Of a stretch of DNA of 42,834 nt, positions 8,122-16,285 are shown piece by piece (the stretch's first letter is position 1; every line of letters starts with the position of its first letter). Source of the DNA: Actinopolymorpha alba DSM 45243 (GTDB lineage Bacteria > Actinomycetota > Actinomycetes > Propionibacteriales > Actinopolymorphaceae). The stretch lies in the NCBI RefSeq assembly GCF_000373925.1, contig NZ_KB892789.1, forward strand, positions 1 through 42,834, given 5' to 3'. The position numbers were made by a program, and so were the translations under genes. The notes under the pieces are model-generated. The model was given only the letters and a program-made list of their open reading frames with translations. It did not search any database and was not told the origin of the DNA.

Positions 8122-9291
8122 TCAGCGCTCCAGCACGACGGCGAGCCCCTGGCCGACGCCGATGCAGATCGCCGCCACACCGACCCCCCGCCCACGAGCC
8201 GCGAGGGAGCGCGCGAGGTGTCCCACGACCCGGGTCCCGGACGCCCCCAGGGGGTGGCCGATCGCGATCGCGCCTCCGTGCACGTTGACCTTGTCTGGGT
8301 CGAGGTCCGGCCAGAGGGCGAGGCAGGCGAGCGACTGGGCGGCGAATGCCTCGTTGAGCTCGACGAGATCGACGTCCGCCCACGTCTTGCCGGCCCGCTC
8401 GAGTGCGCGGTTGGCCGCATCGACGGGAGCGATACCGAACCGGTGCGGCTCGTTGGCGGCCGCGGCTCTCGACACGATCCGGGCGAGCGGCTCGGTGCCG
8501 GGCAGCGCATCCTCACCGCCGACTATCACCGCGGACGCACCGTCGTTGAGCGGTGAGGAGTTGCCTGCAGTGACCGTACCGGCGGGCCGGAAGGCCGGCT
8601 TGAGCGCCGCGAGTGCGGCCATCGACGCGTCGACACGGATGCCCTCGTCACGGGTGAGCGAGGCTCCGGGAACACCGACCACCTCCGCGTCGTAGCTGCC
8701 GTTCTCCCAGGCCTGGTTGGCCAGCTGGTGACTGCGCAGTGCGAACGCGTCCTGGTCGTCGCGGCCGATTCCGAACTCGTCCGCGAGGATCTCGGCGGTC
8801 TCGCCGAGGGGTACCGTCCACTGCTCGGGCATCGACGGATTGGTCATGCGCCAGCCGAGGGTCGTCGAGTGCAGCTGTTCGTGACCCGGTGGGTACGGGT
8901 GGGCGGGCTTGCGCATCACCCACGGGGCCCGGCTCATCGACTCCACACCGCCGGCGATCACGAGGTTGGCGTCCCTCGTCTCGACCGCCCGGCTGGCCTG
9001 GATCACCGCTTCCAGGCTCGAGCCGCACAGCCGGTTCACCGTCGTACCAGGGGTCGAAACCGGCAAGCCCGCAAGGAGTGCGGCCATCCTGGCGACGTTG
9101 CGGTTGTCCTCCCCCGCCTGGTTGGCCGCACCGAGGATCACGTCATCGACCAGGGCCGGGTCGAGGTCTGGATGGCGATCGAGCAACGCGCGCAGGGTGT
9201 GTGCGGCGAGGTCGTCCGGACGGATACCCGCGAGCGCCTTTCCGTAGCGCCCGAACGGCGTACGCACGGCGTCGTAGATGTAGCTGGTCAT
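8122..9291 (-). CDS. Acetyl-CoA C-acyltransferase (thiolase)
   Basis: A 389-residue degradative thiolase. The nucleophilic Cys is at 89 in NRLCGSSLEAV, the His is in GGAIAIGHPLGASG near 345, and the second Cys is in CIGVGQG near 376, where the usual text is CxGxGQG. This type cleaves 3-oxoacyl-CoA with CoA, releasing acetyl-CoA or propionyl-CoA; the sequence is close to PcaF-like 3-oxoadipyl-CoA thiolases but the substrate cannot be fixed. The start ATG at 9291 overlaps the stop of the crotonase by 4 bp (ATGA). A longer upstream frame reads through the crotonase gene out of phase and is not used. Confidence 0.9.
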   Translation of the reverse strand: MTSYIYDAVRTPFGRYGKALAGIRPDDLAAHTLRALLDRHPDLDPALVDDVILGAANQAGEDNRNVARMAALLAGLPVSTPGTTVNRLCGSSLEAVIQASRAVETRDANLVIAGGVESMSRAPWVMRKPAHPYPPGHEQLHSTTLGWRMTNPSMPEQWTVPLGETAEILADEFGIGRDDQDAFALRSHQLANQAWENGSYDAEVVGVPGASLTRDEGIRVDASMAALAALKPAFRPAGTVTAGNSSPLNDGASAVIVGGEDALPGTEPLARIVSRAAAANEPHRFGIAPVDAANRALERAGKTWADVDLVELNEAFAAQSLACLALWPDLDPDKVNVHGGAIAIGHPLGASGTRVVGHLARSLAARGRGVGVAAICIGVGQGLAVVLER

Positions 9292-10094
9292 GACCTCGCC
9301 CCTCCCTCGCGCCGCTCCTGCGGCGCCGTGTGCTCGGCTGGCCTGCGCTCGAGGAACGCCTGCTGAGACTCTCGTGCGTACGCGGTGGTCGAGAGCTCGT
9401 AGGTCACGGACTGCTCGAAGCGGTACCCGTCGCGCAGCGGCATGAGCTCGACGGCGTTGAACGTCGCCTTCGCCTTTGCCACCGCGGGTGGGTGCTTCGT
9501 CGCGATCTCGCGGGCGATTCCCAGGGCCGTCGGTATGAGTTCGGTGTCGGGTACGACGTCGGCGACCGCCCCGTGCCGGAGCAGGTCGTTCCCGCCCAGC
9601 CGGCGGCCCGTGAAGAACAACAGCCGGCAGAGCGTCCGAGGTAGGTGCTGCTCGAGGAACTTCGCACCACCCATCAGCCCCCGGTCGAGTTCCGGCATCT
9701 GGATCCACGCCGACTCGGCGGCGACGATGATGTCGCAGCCGGCGGCCAGTGCGTAGCCGGCGCCGATGGCTGGTCCGTTGAGGGCGGCGATCACGGGTTT
9801 GGGGCAGTCGGTCAGCGCGAAGAAGCTCTCCCGGGTGACCCGGTTGTGTCGCAGGTAATCAGCCGCGCCACCCTCGATGGTGACCCGCTCCTTGATGTCT
9901 GCCCCGGCCGAGAAGACCTTGCCCGCCCCGGTGAGTACCACGGCACGGATGTCGTCCCGCTCGGCTATCGCGTCGGCGAGCCAGACGAGTTCCTCCCGGG
10001 TACGTCGATCCTGGGCGTTCACCGGCGGCCGGTCGAAGGTGAGCAAAGCGACACCAGGCTCGACCAGCTCGAGGCGAAATCGTTCGAGTCGCAC
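9288..10094 (-). CDS. Enoyl-CoA hydratase/isomerase family protein (crotonase fold)
   Basis: A 268-residue crotonase. The oxyanion-hole segments are FSAGADIKE and NGPAIGAGYALAAGCD. Of the two catalytic glutamates of enoyl-CoA hydratase, the one in MPELDRG (Glu164 of rat mitochondrial hydratase) is kept, but the Glu144 position in GYALAAGCD appears to be Ala. That suggests isomerase, hydrolase, C-C lyase or altered hydratase activity rather than classic hydration. GTG 10094 was chosen because the protein then starts at the expected VRLERFRLELVEPG; it lies 4 bp after the epimerase stop. It overlaps the thiolase start. Confidence 0.85.
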   Translation of the reverse strand: MRLERFRLELVEPGVALLTFDRPPVNAQDRRTREELVWLADAIAERDDIRAVVLTGAGKVFSAGADIKERVTIEGGAADYLRHNRVTRESFFALTDCPKPVIAALNGPAIGAGYALAAGCDIIVAAESAWIQMPELDRGLMGGAKFLEQHLPRTLCRLLFFTGRRLGGNDLLRHGAVADVVPDTELIPTALGIAREIATKHPPAVAKAKATFNAVELMPLRDGYRFEQSVTYELSTTAYARESQQAFLERRPAEHTAPQERREGGARS

Positions 10095-10098
10095 GTGG

Positions 10099-11085
10099 TC
10101 ACCGTTCCCGGGCGGCGGCGCGCCAGTCGATGAACGCCTGGAGCCCATGCGTGTAGTCGGGGTCCGGAGCGAAGCCGAGTAGCTGGCGGGCCCGGGACGG
10201 GTCGTAGTAACGGGCGGTCGAGATGGCACCGTTCGGCTGGCTCGGGCCTGTCCACTCGATCTGCGTCGGCGCTCCGTAAAGCCGCAGAAGCGCCGTGAGC
10301 ACGTCCTCGAGCCGAGTGGCGGCACCAGTGGAGACATTGATCGGCGCATTGACCTGGCCACCATCAAGGCCACTGGCAAGGCCAACGTCAAGCGCACGGA
10401 CGAAGCACTCGGCCGCATCGGCGACCTGCACCCAGTCGAGGGCTGCGTTCGGATCACCATCGACTGTTGGCACCCGTCCGGCGTCGACGTCGTCGAGCAC
10501 CGACAGGAGGAACCTCGAGGTGAGGCCCATCCGCAGGCGGGCCCCGAACAGAACGCCAAGGCGCAGGGCGGCCCACCGCATCCCGTTCGCCGCGGCGAAT
10601 GCCTCCGCGTAGCGCTCATTGACGTACTTGCTCAGTCCGTAGAAGTCGCGGGTGAGTGCCTCGTCGGTCTCGACGAACGGTGCCGGCGCCGCTCCGCCCA
10701 CAGCCGTACGGTTCACGCCGTAGACGGAGCCGGAGGAGGCGAAGACGACCGGCTTGTTCCCGGCGACCTCGAAGAGGGTGTGGGTGGCCACCACGTTGAC
10801 CGCGAGGAGCGGTCCAGCCGGGCTGCCGCCGGCCTTCGGCAGGATCGCCGCCACATGCACGACGGCGTCGGCCGCGCCGACCAGAGAGCCGAGGAGGCGT
10901 GCGTCCGTCACGTCGCCCACCACGTCGGTCACCTGGTCCGCCGGCGACTCGTGCCCGTAACCGGGTTCACCACGGGCGAGGTCGAGGGCGATTACCTGGT
11001 GTCCCTCACGACTGAGCCGATCAACGATGTGCGACCCGAGCATGCCGTTCGCCCCGGTCACGAGGACCGTCCGTCCCCTGGCCAT
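10099..11085 (-). CDS. NAD-dependent epimerase/dehydratase (extended SDR)
   Basis: A 328-residue extended short-chain dehydrogenase. TGANGMLG near residue 10 is the TGxxGxxG dinucleotide loop, and YGLSKY contains the catalytic YxxxK pair, preceded by the SSGSVYG strand with the active-site Ser. Such enzymes act on nucleotide sugars but also on CoA esters, sterols and flavonoids (3-beta-HSD and dihydroflavonol branches). In an acyl-CoA catabolic operon, oxidation of a hydroxy group on a CoA-linked or ring substrate is more likely than sugar epimerisation. A GGAAGGG site precedes the ATG; it is 66 bp after the SDR stop, the second largest gap in the operon. Confidence 0.82.
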   Translation of the reverse strand: MARGRTVLVTGANGMLGSHIVDRLSREGHQVIALDLARGEPGYGHESPADQVTDVVGDVTDARLLGSLVGAADAVVHVAAILPKAGGSPAGPLLAVNVVATHTLFEVAGNKPVVFASSGSVYGVNRTAVGGAAPAPFVETDEALTRDFYGLSKYVNERYAEAFAAANGMRWAALRLGVLFGARLRMGLTSRFLLSVLDDVDAGRVPTVDGDPNAALDWVQVADAAECFVRALDVGLASGLDGGQVNAPINVSTGAATRLEDVLTALLRLYGAPTQIEWTGPSQPNGAISTARYYDPSRARQLLGFAPDPDYTHGLQAFIDWRAAARER

Positions 11086-11150
11086 CTGTTGTCCCTTCCT
11101 GCCGTCGCTGGGTCAGCCGCTACCAAGGCCCGCTGGAGCTCACGCCGCCC

Positions 11151-11894
11151 TCACATGTGCCGACCGCCGGCAACCTCGACGACGGTTCCGGTGATGTACG
11201 CGGAAAGGTCGCTGGCCAGGAAGAGCGCGGCATTGGCGACGTCGCTGATCTCCCCCAGCCGCCCGAGCGGGATGTCCTTGAGCCGGTCGGCGAGGAGTTC
11301 CGGCGACAGACCCTCGATCATCGCCGTCCGGATCAGGCCCGGCTGGAGCGCGTTCACCCGTACACCGAAGCGCGCGCACTCCTTCGCCGCGGCCTTGGTG
11401 AGTCCGACCATGCCGGCCTTCGCGGCGCTGTAGCTGGTCTGGCCCGGATTGCCGACCTTGCCGGAGATCGACGACATGTTGAGGATCGAGCCGCCGCGCC
11501 CGAGGTCACGCATCGCCTGGCTCGCCGCCCGCGTACCCAACCAGGCGCCGAGCAGATGAACGTGGATGACGGCGAGGAAGTCCTCGACTGTCATCTTCCG
11601 CATCGAGGCGTCCCGCGTGAAGCCGGCGTTGTTGACGAACACGTCGAGGGACGCGAACTCCTTCAGGGCCCGCTCGACCAGGGCGGCGACGGAGGACTCG
11701 TCGGTGACGTCGCAACCGCATCCGATCGCCTCGACCCCGGACTCGACGAGGGTCCGCGCCCGCGCCTCGGCCGCGTCCGCGTCGATGTCGGCGACCACGA
11801 TCCGGGCGCCGCTCGCCCCGAAGACGCTGGCTATCTCGGCGCCGATCCCGCGCGCGGATCCCGTCACGACCGCGGTCTTTCCTTGCAGCAGCAT
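11151..11894 (-). CDS. SDR-family oxidoreductase (FabG-like 3-hydroxyacyl dehydrogenase)
   Basis: A 247-residue classical short-chain dehydrogenase. TGSARGIG at about 11-18 is the cofactor loop, VADIDAD carries an Asp after beta-2 that favours NAD(H), NNAG is the structural motif, and SSISG plus YSAAK give the Ser-Tyr-Lys catalytic triad. The C-terminus (TGTVVEVAGGRHM) is FabG-like. In this cluster it is the best candidate for oxidising a 3-hydroxyacyl-CoA to the 3-oxoacyl-CoA used by the thiolase. The ATG lies 3 bp after the alcohol dehydrogenase stop. Confidence 0.87.
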   Translation of the reverse strand: MLLQGKTAVVTGSARGIGAEIASVFGASGARIVVADIDADAAEARARTLVESGVEAIGCGCDVTDESSVAALVERALKEFASLDVFVNNAGFTRDASMRKMTVEDFLAVIHVHLLGAWLGTRAASQAMRDLGRGGSILNMSSISGKVGNPGQTSYSAAKAGMVGLTKAAAKECARFGVRVNALQPGLIRTAMIEGLSPELLADRLKDIPLGRLGEISDVANAALFLASDLSAYITGTVVEVAGGRHM

Positions 11895-11897
11895 GCG

Positions 11898-13007
11898 TTA
11901 GTCCTTCGGCTTCACGTCGACGACAGCCCGGCCCACGATCCGCCGTTCGTCGAGCGCGCGGTAGGCGGCGCCAGCACCGTCGAGGTCGAACCGGTCGGTG
12001 ATGAGGGGGTCGACCTGGATCCGCCCGGTGGCCGCGAGTTCGAGCACGGCCGGCATGTCGGTGCGGGCCCGGGCGCCGTAGGAGCCGAGGATCTGTATCT
12101 TGCGCCGGACAACGTGCGCGATGTTCAGCCGGGCGGTCACCCCGGCCGGTGCGATGCCCACGAGCACCACCCGCCCGCCGTCATCGACGCTCCCGATCGC
12201 GGTCTCTACGGTCGTGGCAGCCCCCAGCGCCTCGAACGCCACGTCGACACCCCGGCCGCCGGTGATCTCCCGGACGCGTGCGACAGCGTCTTCCTCGCTG
12301 GCGTCGACCACATGCGTCGCGCCGAGCTCGCGCGCGAGGGCCAGTTTCTCGGCACTCACATCGACCGCGACGATGGTCGAGGCGCCGAACGCCGCGGCCA
12401 TCTGCACGATGTTGAGCCCGATGCCGCCGACGGCGACCACCGCGACCGACTCGCCTACCCCGAGCCGGGCGACGTTCTTGACCGCACCGTAGCTGGTGAA
12501 GACACTGCAGCCGAGGATGGCGGCGTTGTTGAGGTCGAGGCCCGCTGGTAGCGGAAACACGTCCGTCGCGGGTACGACGGCGTACTCCGCCAGCCCGCCC
12601 ATCGAGTACATCGCGATCGGCTTTCCATCGAGGTCGGCCAGCCGGCTGGTGCCGTCGTAGAGGGTCCCCTTGAGCCGGTTGAACGCGAAGAAGGTCTCGC
12701 ACAGGTCCTCGTGCCCGCGTACACAGTGCCGGCACCTGCCGCACGGCATGATGAAGCTGCACGCCACCCGGTCGCCGACGTTGAGCCCGCTGACACCGGC
12801 ACCGAGTTCGGCCACGTGGCCGGTGATCTCATGTCCCAGCACGCACGGCGCCGGGAAGGCGACCTCGCCTTTCATCACGTGCAGGTCCGTGTGGCAGACG
12901 CCGCAGGCCGCGACCTCGACCAGGACCTCGCCGTAACCCGGCCGCGGATCCGCGAGCGCTTCGACGCCAAGGTCGGCGCCGACCTCCCGGAGCACCGATG
13001 CCCTCAT
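11898..13007 (-). CDS. Zinc-dependent alcohol dehydrogenase (MDR)
   Basis: A 369-residue MDR alcohol dehydrogenase with both zinc sites: catalytic ligands Cys38 (CGVCHTDLH) and His59-Glu60 (GHE), and structural ligands Cys89, 92, 95 and 103 in CGRCRHCVRGHEDLC. The Rossmann loop is VAVGGIGLN, followed by an Asp (VAVDVS) suggesting NAD+. It would oxidise an alcohol or hydroxyacid side chain, possibly giving the aldehyde used by the ALDH at the end of the operon. ATG 13007 overlaps the MaoC stop by 4 bp (ATGA), which fixes the start; the open frame further upstream runs through the MaoC gene out of phase. Confidence 0.9.
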   Translation of the reverse strand: MRASVLREVGADLGVEALADPRPGYGEVLVEVAACGVCHTDLHVMKGEVAFPAPCVLGHEITGHVAELGAGVSGLNVGDRVACSFIMPCGRCRHCVRGHEDLCETFFAFNRLKGTLYDGTSRLADLDGKPIAMYSMGGLAEYAVVPATDVFPLPAGLDLNNAAILGCSVFTSYGAVKNVARLGVGESVAVVAVGGIGLNIVQMAAAFGASTIVAVDVSAEKLALARELGATHVVDASEEDAVARVREITGGRGVDVAFEALGAATTVETAIGSVDDGGRVVLVGIAPAGVTARLNIAHVVRRKIQILGSYGARARTDMPAVLELAATGRIQVDPLITDRFDLDGAGAAYRALDERRIVGRAVVDVKPKD

Positions 13008-13504
13008 GATCCGTTCACCTCCACCTGAGCCGGCTGCCGGCACAGGATCAGCACGGCGATGATGCCGTCCTGGACCACCTCGTCGCGTTGGTTGATCAGG
13101 CGCAGGCGTCGGCGCACCACGCCCGAGGTCCCCTTGCTCGTCAGTCGGGTCGACTCGATGGTCATCTCCAGGTGCAAGGTGTCGTTGACGAAGATCGGCG
13201 CGACGAACTTCCATTCCTCGATCTCGAGCATGGCGCCCATGGACGTCTTGAACAGGCCCATCCGATCGAGGAAGCCGGTTGCCATCGAAAGCCCGAGTAC
13301 GCCGTGCGCGACCCGCTGTCCGAACATGCCGGACCGGGTGATTTCCCGATCAAGGTGAATGGGGTTGAAGTCCCCGCTCAGCCCCGCGAAGCCCACCACG
13401 TCGGCCTCGGTGACCGTCCGCCCACTGCTCACGAACGTCTGTCCGACCTCGAGGTCCTCGAAGTAGAGGCTGGAGAGACTCCCCACCACGGTCGGCCTTT
13501 CCAT
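13004..13504 (-). CDS. MaoC-like hydratase (canonical hot-dog)
   Basis: A 166-residue single hot-dog domain protein. SGDFNPIHLDREIT (about 45-58) is the hydratase-2 signature, with the Asp and His that activate water, followed by the expected RVAHGVL helix. R-specific enoyl-CoA hydratases of this family add water across a trans-2-enoyl-CoA or remove it. It is the only one of the three hot-dog proteins in the operon with an intact catalytic motif. ATG 13504 has GAAGGA upstream and lies 5 bp after the MBL gene. A longer in-frame extension to 13690 covers MBL coding sequence and is rejected. Confidence 0.88.
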   Translation of the reverse strand: MERPTVVGSLSSLYFEDLEVGQTFVSSGRTVTEADVVGFAGLSGDFNPIHLDREITRSGMFGQRVAHGVLGLSMATGFLDRMGLFKTSMGAMLEIEEWKFVAPIFVNDTLHLEMTIESTRLTSKGTSGVVRRRLRLINQRDEVVQDGIIAVLILCRQPAQVEVNGS

Positions 13505-13509
13505 GTCCT

Positions 13510-14526
13510 TCACCCGCTCACACCCGATGTCGTCTGCCAGAGCACAGGTCTTCCTTTCGTTGCCGTGACCATCTCTGCGTCGAGGGCATCGAGGAGGTAC
13601 GCCTCCGCCTCCCCCGTAGCCGCCAAGCGTGCGTTGCCGTCCAGCTCGGACCATGCGCGGCGCCGCCGCATGCGCGCGGCGATCTGCCACGCTGTGGACC
13701 GGGTTGTCGCGAGCTGGGTAACTTCTGAGCGCTTCTCGTCGTACACCGCGCGAAGGACCCGCATCCGTGCCGCGAGGTCGTCGAACGGATCGTCGTGGCC
13801 AGGGAGCACCACCGCCGGCTCCAGCGCCAGGAGACGCTCGGTCGAAGCCCAGTACTCCTTCAGAGGACGCTCGGGCGCATAGGGCCTGCTCGTCGCGTTG
13901 GCCCGGCGGCTCGCGAAGACATGATCTCCGCTGAACAGCAGTCGTAGGTCCTCGTCGAGGTAGCAGGTGTGGCCCGGAGTGTGACCTGGCGCGTGCACGA
14001 CGCGGATCCGCCTACCACCGAAGCTGACCACCTCATCGTCGGCGAGTACGACGTCAGGCCGCACCGGCCGGGTTCGCGAGGCGATCTCCGCGTACTGTCG
14101 CAGCGCGAACTCGGCACCGGCCGGATCGGCTCCGACGCGTGACAGCCACTGCTGGAGGACGTGCGCGAATCCGCCGCCATCCTCGAAGCGGGCTCGCAGT
14201 GCACGCCACTCGGCGGCGTGCATCGCGACGCGGACGCCGTACTCAGACTGGAGTAACCCAGCCGCGCCAGCATGGTCATCGTGATGGTGCGTGAGAAGGA
14301 CGTACCGCAGTGCGGCTGGTTCGACGCCCGCGGCACGCACCTGCGCGAGCAGCTCCGCGTAGGTGTCGGGTGTCCCCCACGGCACGTCGATCAGTACCGC
14401 GCCATCGTCGGAGTCGAGCAGGTAGGCATTGACAGAGCCGAAACTGTGCCCAGGTAACCGCACCCGCAACAACCACGTCCGCGCCGAGATCTCAACGAGA
14501 GAAGGCTTTGCGTCGACCGAATCCAT
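13510..14526 (-). CDS. MBL-fold metallo-hydrolase
   Basis: A 338-residue metallo-beta-lactamase fold protein. HHHDDH is the metal-binding signature; further ligands are in HAPGHTPGH, SGDH and LPGHDDP, so both zinc sites look complete. The C-terminal helical region fits the glyoxalase-II-like/thioesterase branch. Family activities include thioester, lactone and phosphodiester hydrolysis; inside this operon a CoA-thioesterase or lactonase role is plausible. ATG 14526 is chosen because GAGGTGG stands about 8 bases upstream; the alternative at 14571 would overlap the permease by 32 bp. Confidence 0.85.
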   Translation of the reverse strand: MDSVDAKPSLVEISARTWLLRVRLPGHSFGSVNAYLLDSDDGAVLIDVPWGTPDTYAELLAQVRAAGVEPAALRYVLLTHHHDDHAGAAGLLQSEYGVRVAMHAAEWRALRARFEDGGGFAHVLQQWLSRVGADPAGAEFALRQYAEIASRTRPVRPDVVLADDEVVSFGGRRIRVVHAPGHTPGHTCYLDEDLRLLFSGDHVFASRRANATSRPYAPERPLKEYWASTERLLALEPAVVLPGHDDPFDDLAARMRVLRAVYDEKRSEVTQLATTRSTAWQIAARMRRRRAWSELDGNARLAATGEAEAYLLDALDAEMVTATKGRPVLWQTTSGVSG

Positions 14527-14539
14527 TGTGGACGCCACC

Positions 14540-16285
14540 TCAGGCGCCCCTCCGGTAGCGCTGACGACCAAGCAGGATGAAGAGAATCACGGCCGTACTG
14601 GTGATCGCGGTGACGATCGTGGCGAACGCCGCCATCGGACCGACCGTGCCGTTCTCCCAGATCTCCACGAGCACGAACCCGATGACCGGCGTCTTGGTTC
14701 CCGCCAGCAACGTGGACGCCGCGAGTTCCCCCACGATGAGTACGAAGATCAGCGCCCACGCGTTCAGCAGGCCTGGCCGGGCCAGCGGAAGCGTGATGCG
14801 GGTGAAGGTTCGCCACTCCCTGCCACCGGAGATGTAGGACGCCTCGGTCAGGTCGCCACCGACCTGCGACAGGGCGTTGGAGGTCGTCGTCGACACCTGC
14901 GGCATGAAGATCACGAGGTACGCGAGCAGCAGGATGACGTACGTTCCGTTGAGGTGGAACGGTGGCCCGCTGAACGTCACCACGAACCCCAGCGCGATCA
15001 CGATGGCGCTGAAGGCCGCCGGTAGCTTCGTCACCGCGTCGAGGATGCTGCCGATCCTCGGACTGATGATGACGCCGAAGGAGGTGCGGCGCCGGGCGAT
15101 GGCGATGATCGTGGTCACCGCCACCGCTACCAGACCGCCGAGTAGACCGAGGAGAACACTCGTCTCCAGTGCCTTGCTGGCGACCCGGTGCTTGAACAGC
15201 ATGCGCTCGAAGTGCTGCAGGCCAAGGTGGGAGAAGTCGATCGTCGGCGTCCAGTATGGCTGGAGCGCGACCAGGATCACCGCCAGCAGCGGAAGGACCG
15301 TGGTCATCAGCAGATAGCTGATCGTGATCACGCGAAGGACGATCCGCCAGCGACCGAGCCGCATCTTCGCGTTGCCACTGCGCCCGCTGATCATGGCGTG
15401 CTGGCCGCGACGCGTCACGGCGTTCTGCAGCAGCCAGGCGGAAAGAACGAACACCAGCAGGATCGTGGTCAGGACAGTCGCGCTGGCGAGGTCCGAAGGA
15501 AACTCGAAATGCATCAGGCGCACGATCCGCACCGACAGGATGTCGATGCCGGCGCCCGTTCCGATCACCACCGGAGCCGAATAGAGGGCGAATCCGACCA
15601 CGACGAGGAGAAAGAACGCCGACACCATCGCCTGCGAGACTGCGGGCAGCGACACCCGCACAATCGTCTTCAGGACGCCGGCGCCGCTCACCCGCGAAGC
15701 TTCCTCCAGCGCTGGATCGAGATTGCGGAGTGCACCAGCGATAGGGATGTACGCGAACGGCACCAGCTCGAGTGTGTAGACGAAGATGAGCCCCGGCATG
15801 CTGAGAATGTTCAGCTCGAATCCGCCGGGAAGCGCGGCCAGCAGGCCGTTCAGGAAGCCCACCTTCGGCGACGCGAGAAACATCCAGCCAGCGGCCACGG
15901 CGATGGGAGGCATGAGCAGCGGCATCAGCGGCATGAACGTGCCCAGCCAACCAAGCCCCGCATCCGTACGCTCGTTGATCCACGCCAGCGATGACGCCAC
16001 GATCAGCGAGAGCACCGACGAGCAGGCGACCGCGATCACGGTGTCGCGCAGCATCGGCCAGAACCACGGCTGCCGCACCGTCGCCCCGAAGGCATGCAGG
16101 TCCAGGCTTCCATCAGGGAAGAGGGCGCTGACCGTCATGCGCAGAACGGGAAACACCAGCAGCACAAGCAGCACCGCCGAAAGGAGCAGCACCCCGGCCC
16201 TCAGCAGCAGACCCTGCTCGAGGAACCATCGGCGCCACTGGAAACGCCCGGGCGTACGCCGCTCCGCGTCGGTACTCGCGGTCAC
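14540..16285 (-). CDS. ABC transporter permease, two fused BPD_transp_1 domains
   Basis: A 581-residue membrane protein with about twelve hydrophobic segments in two halves. Each half carries an EAA loop that contacts the ATPase: EEASRVSGAGVLKTIVRVSL in the first and TEASYISGGREWRTFTRITL in the second. This duplicated architecture is typical of the FbpB/AfuB (ferric iron, phosphonate, thiamine-like) importer family. A GTG at 16285 overlaps the ATPase stop by 4 bp (GTGA), fixing the start; upstream in-frame sequence belongs to the ATPase gene. Confidence 0.9.
   Translation of the reverse strand: MTASTDAERRTPGRFQWRRWFLEQGLLLRAGVLLLSAVLLVLLVFPVLRMTVSALFPDGSLDLHAFGATVRQPWFWPMLRDTVIAVACSSVLSLIVASSLAWINERTDAGLGWLGTFMPLMPLLMPPIAVAAGWMFLASPKVGFLNGLLAALPGGFELNILSMPGLIFVYTLELVPFAYIPIAGALRNLDPALEEASRVSGAGVLKTIVRVSLPAVSQAMVSAFFLLVVVGFALYSAPVVIGTGAGIDILSVRIVRLMHFEFPSDLASATVLTTILLVFVLSAWLLQNAVTRRGQHAMISGRSGNAKMRLGRWRIVLRVITISYLLMTTVLPLLAVILVALQPYWTPTIDFSHLGLQHFERMLFKHRVASKALETSVLLGLLGGLVAVAVTTIIAIARRRTSFGVIISPRIGSILDAVTKLPAAFSAIVIALGFVVTFSGPPFHLNGTYVILLLAYLVIFMPQVSTTTSNALSQVGGDLTEASYISGGREWRTFTRITLPLARPGLLNAWALIFVLIVGELAASTLLAGTKTPVIGFVLVEIWENGTVGPMAAFATIVTAITSTAVILFILLGRQRYRRGA

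Noticed and set aside
10081-10094. CGTTCGAGTC, resembling a tRNA T-loop
   Set aside because: It lies in the crotonase start region and no acceptor stem or anticodon arm can be formed around it.
11157-12551. 464-residue open frame antisense to the SDR and ADH genes
   Set aside because: Spans two well-supported genes on the opposite strand and has no protein-like motif.
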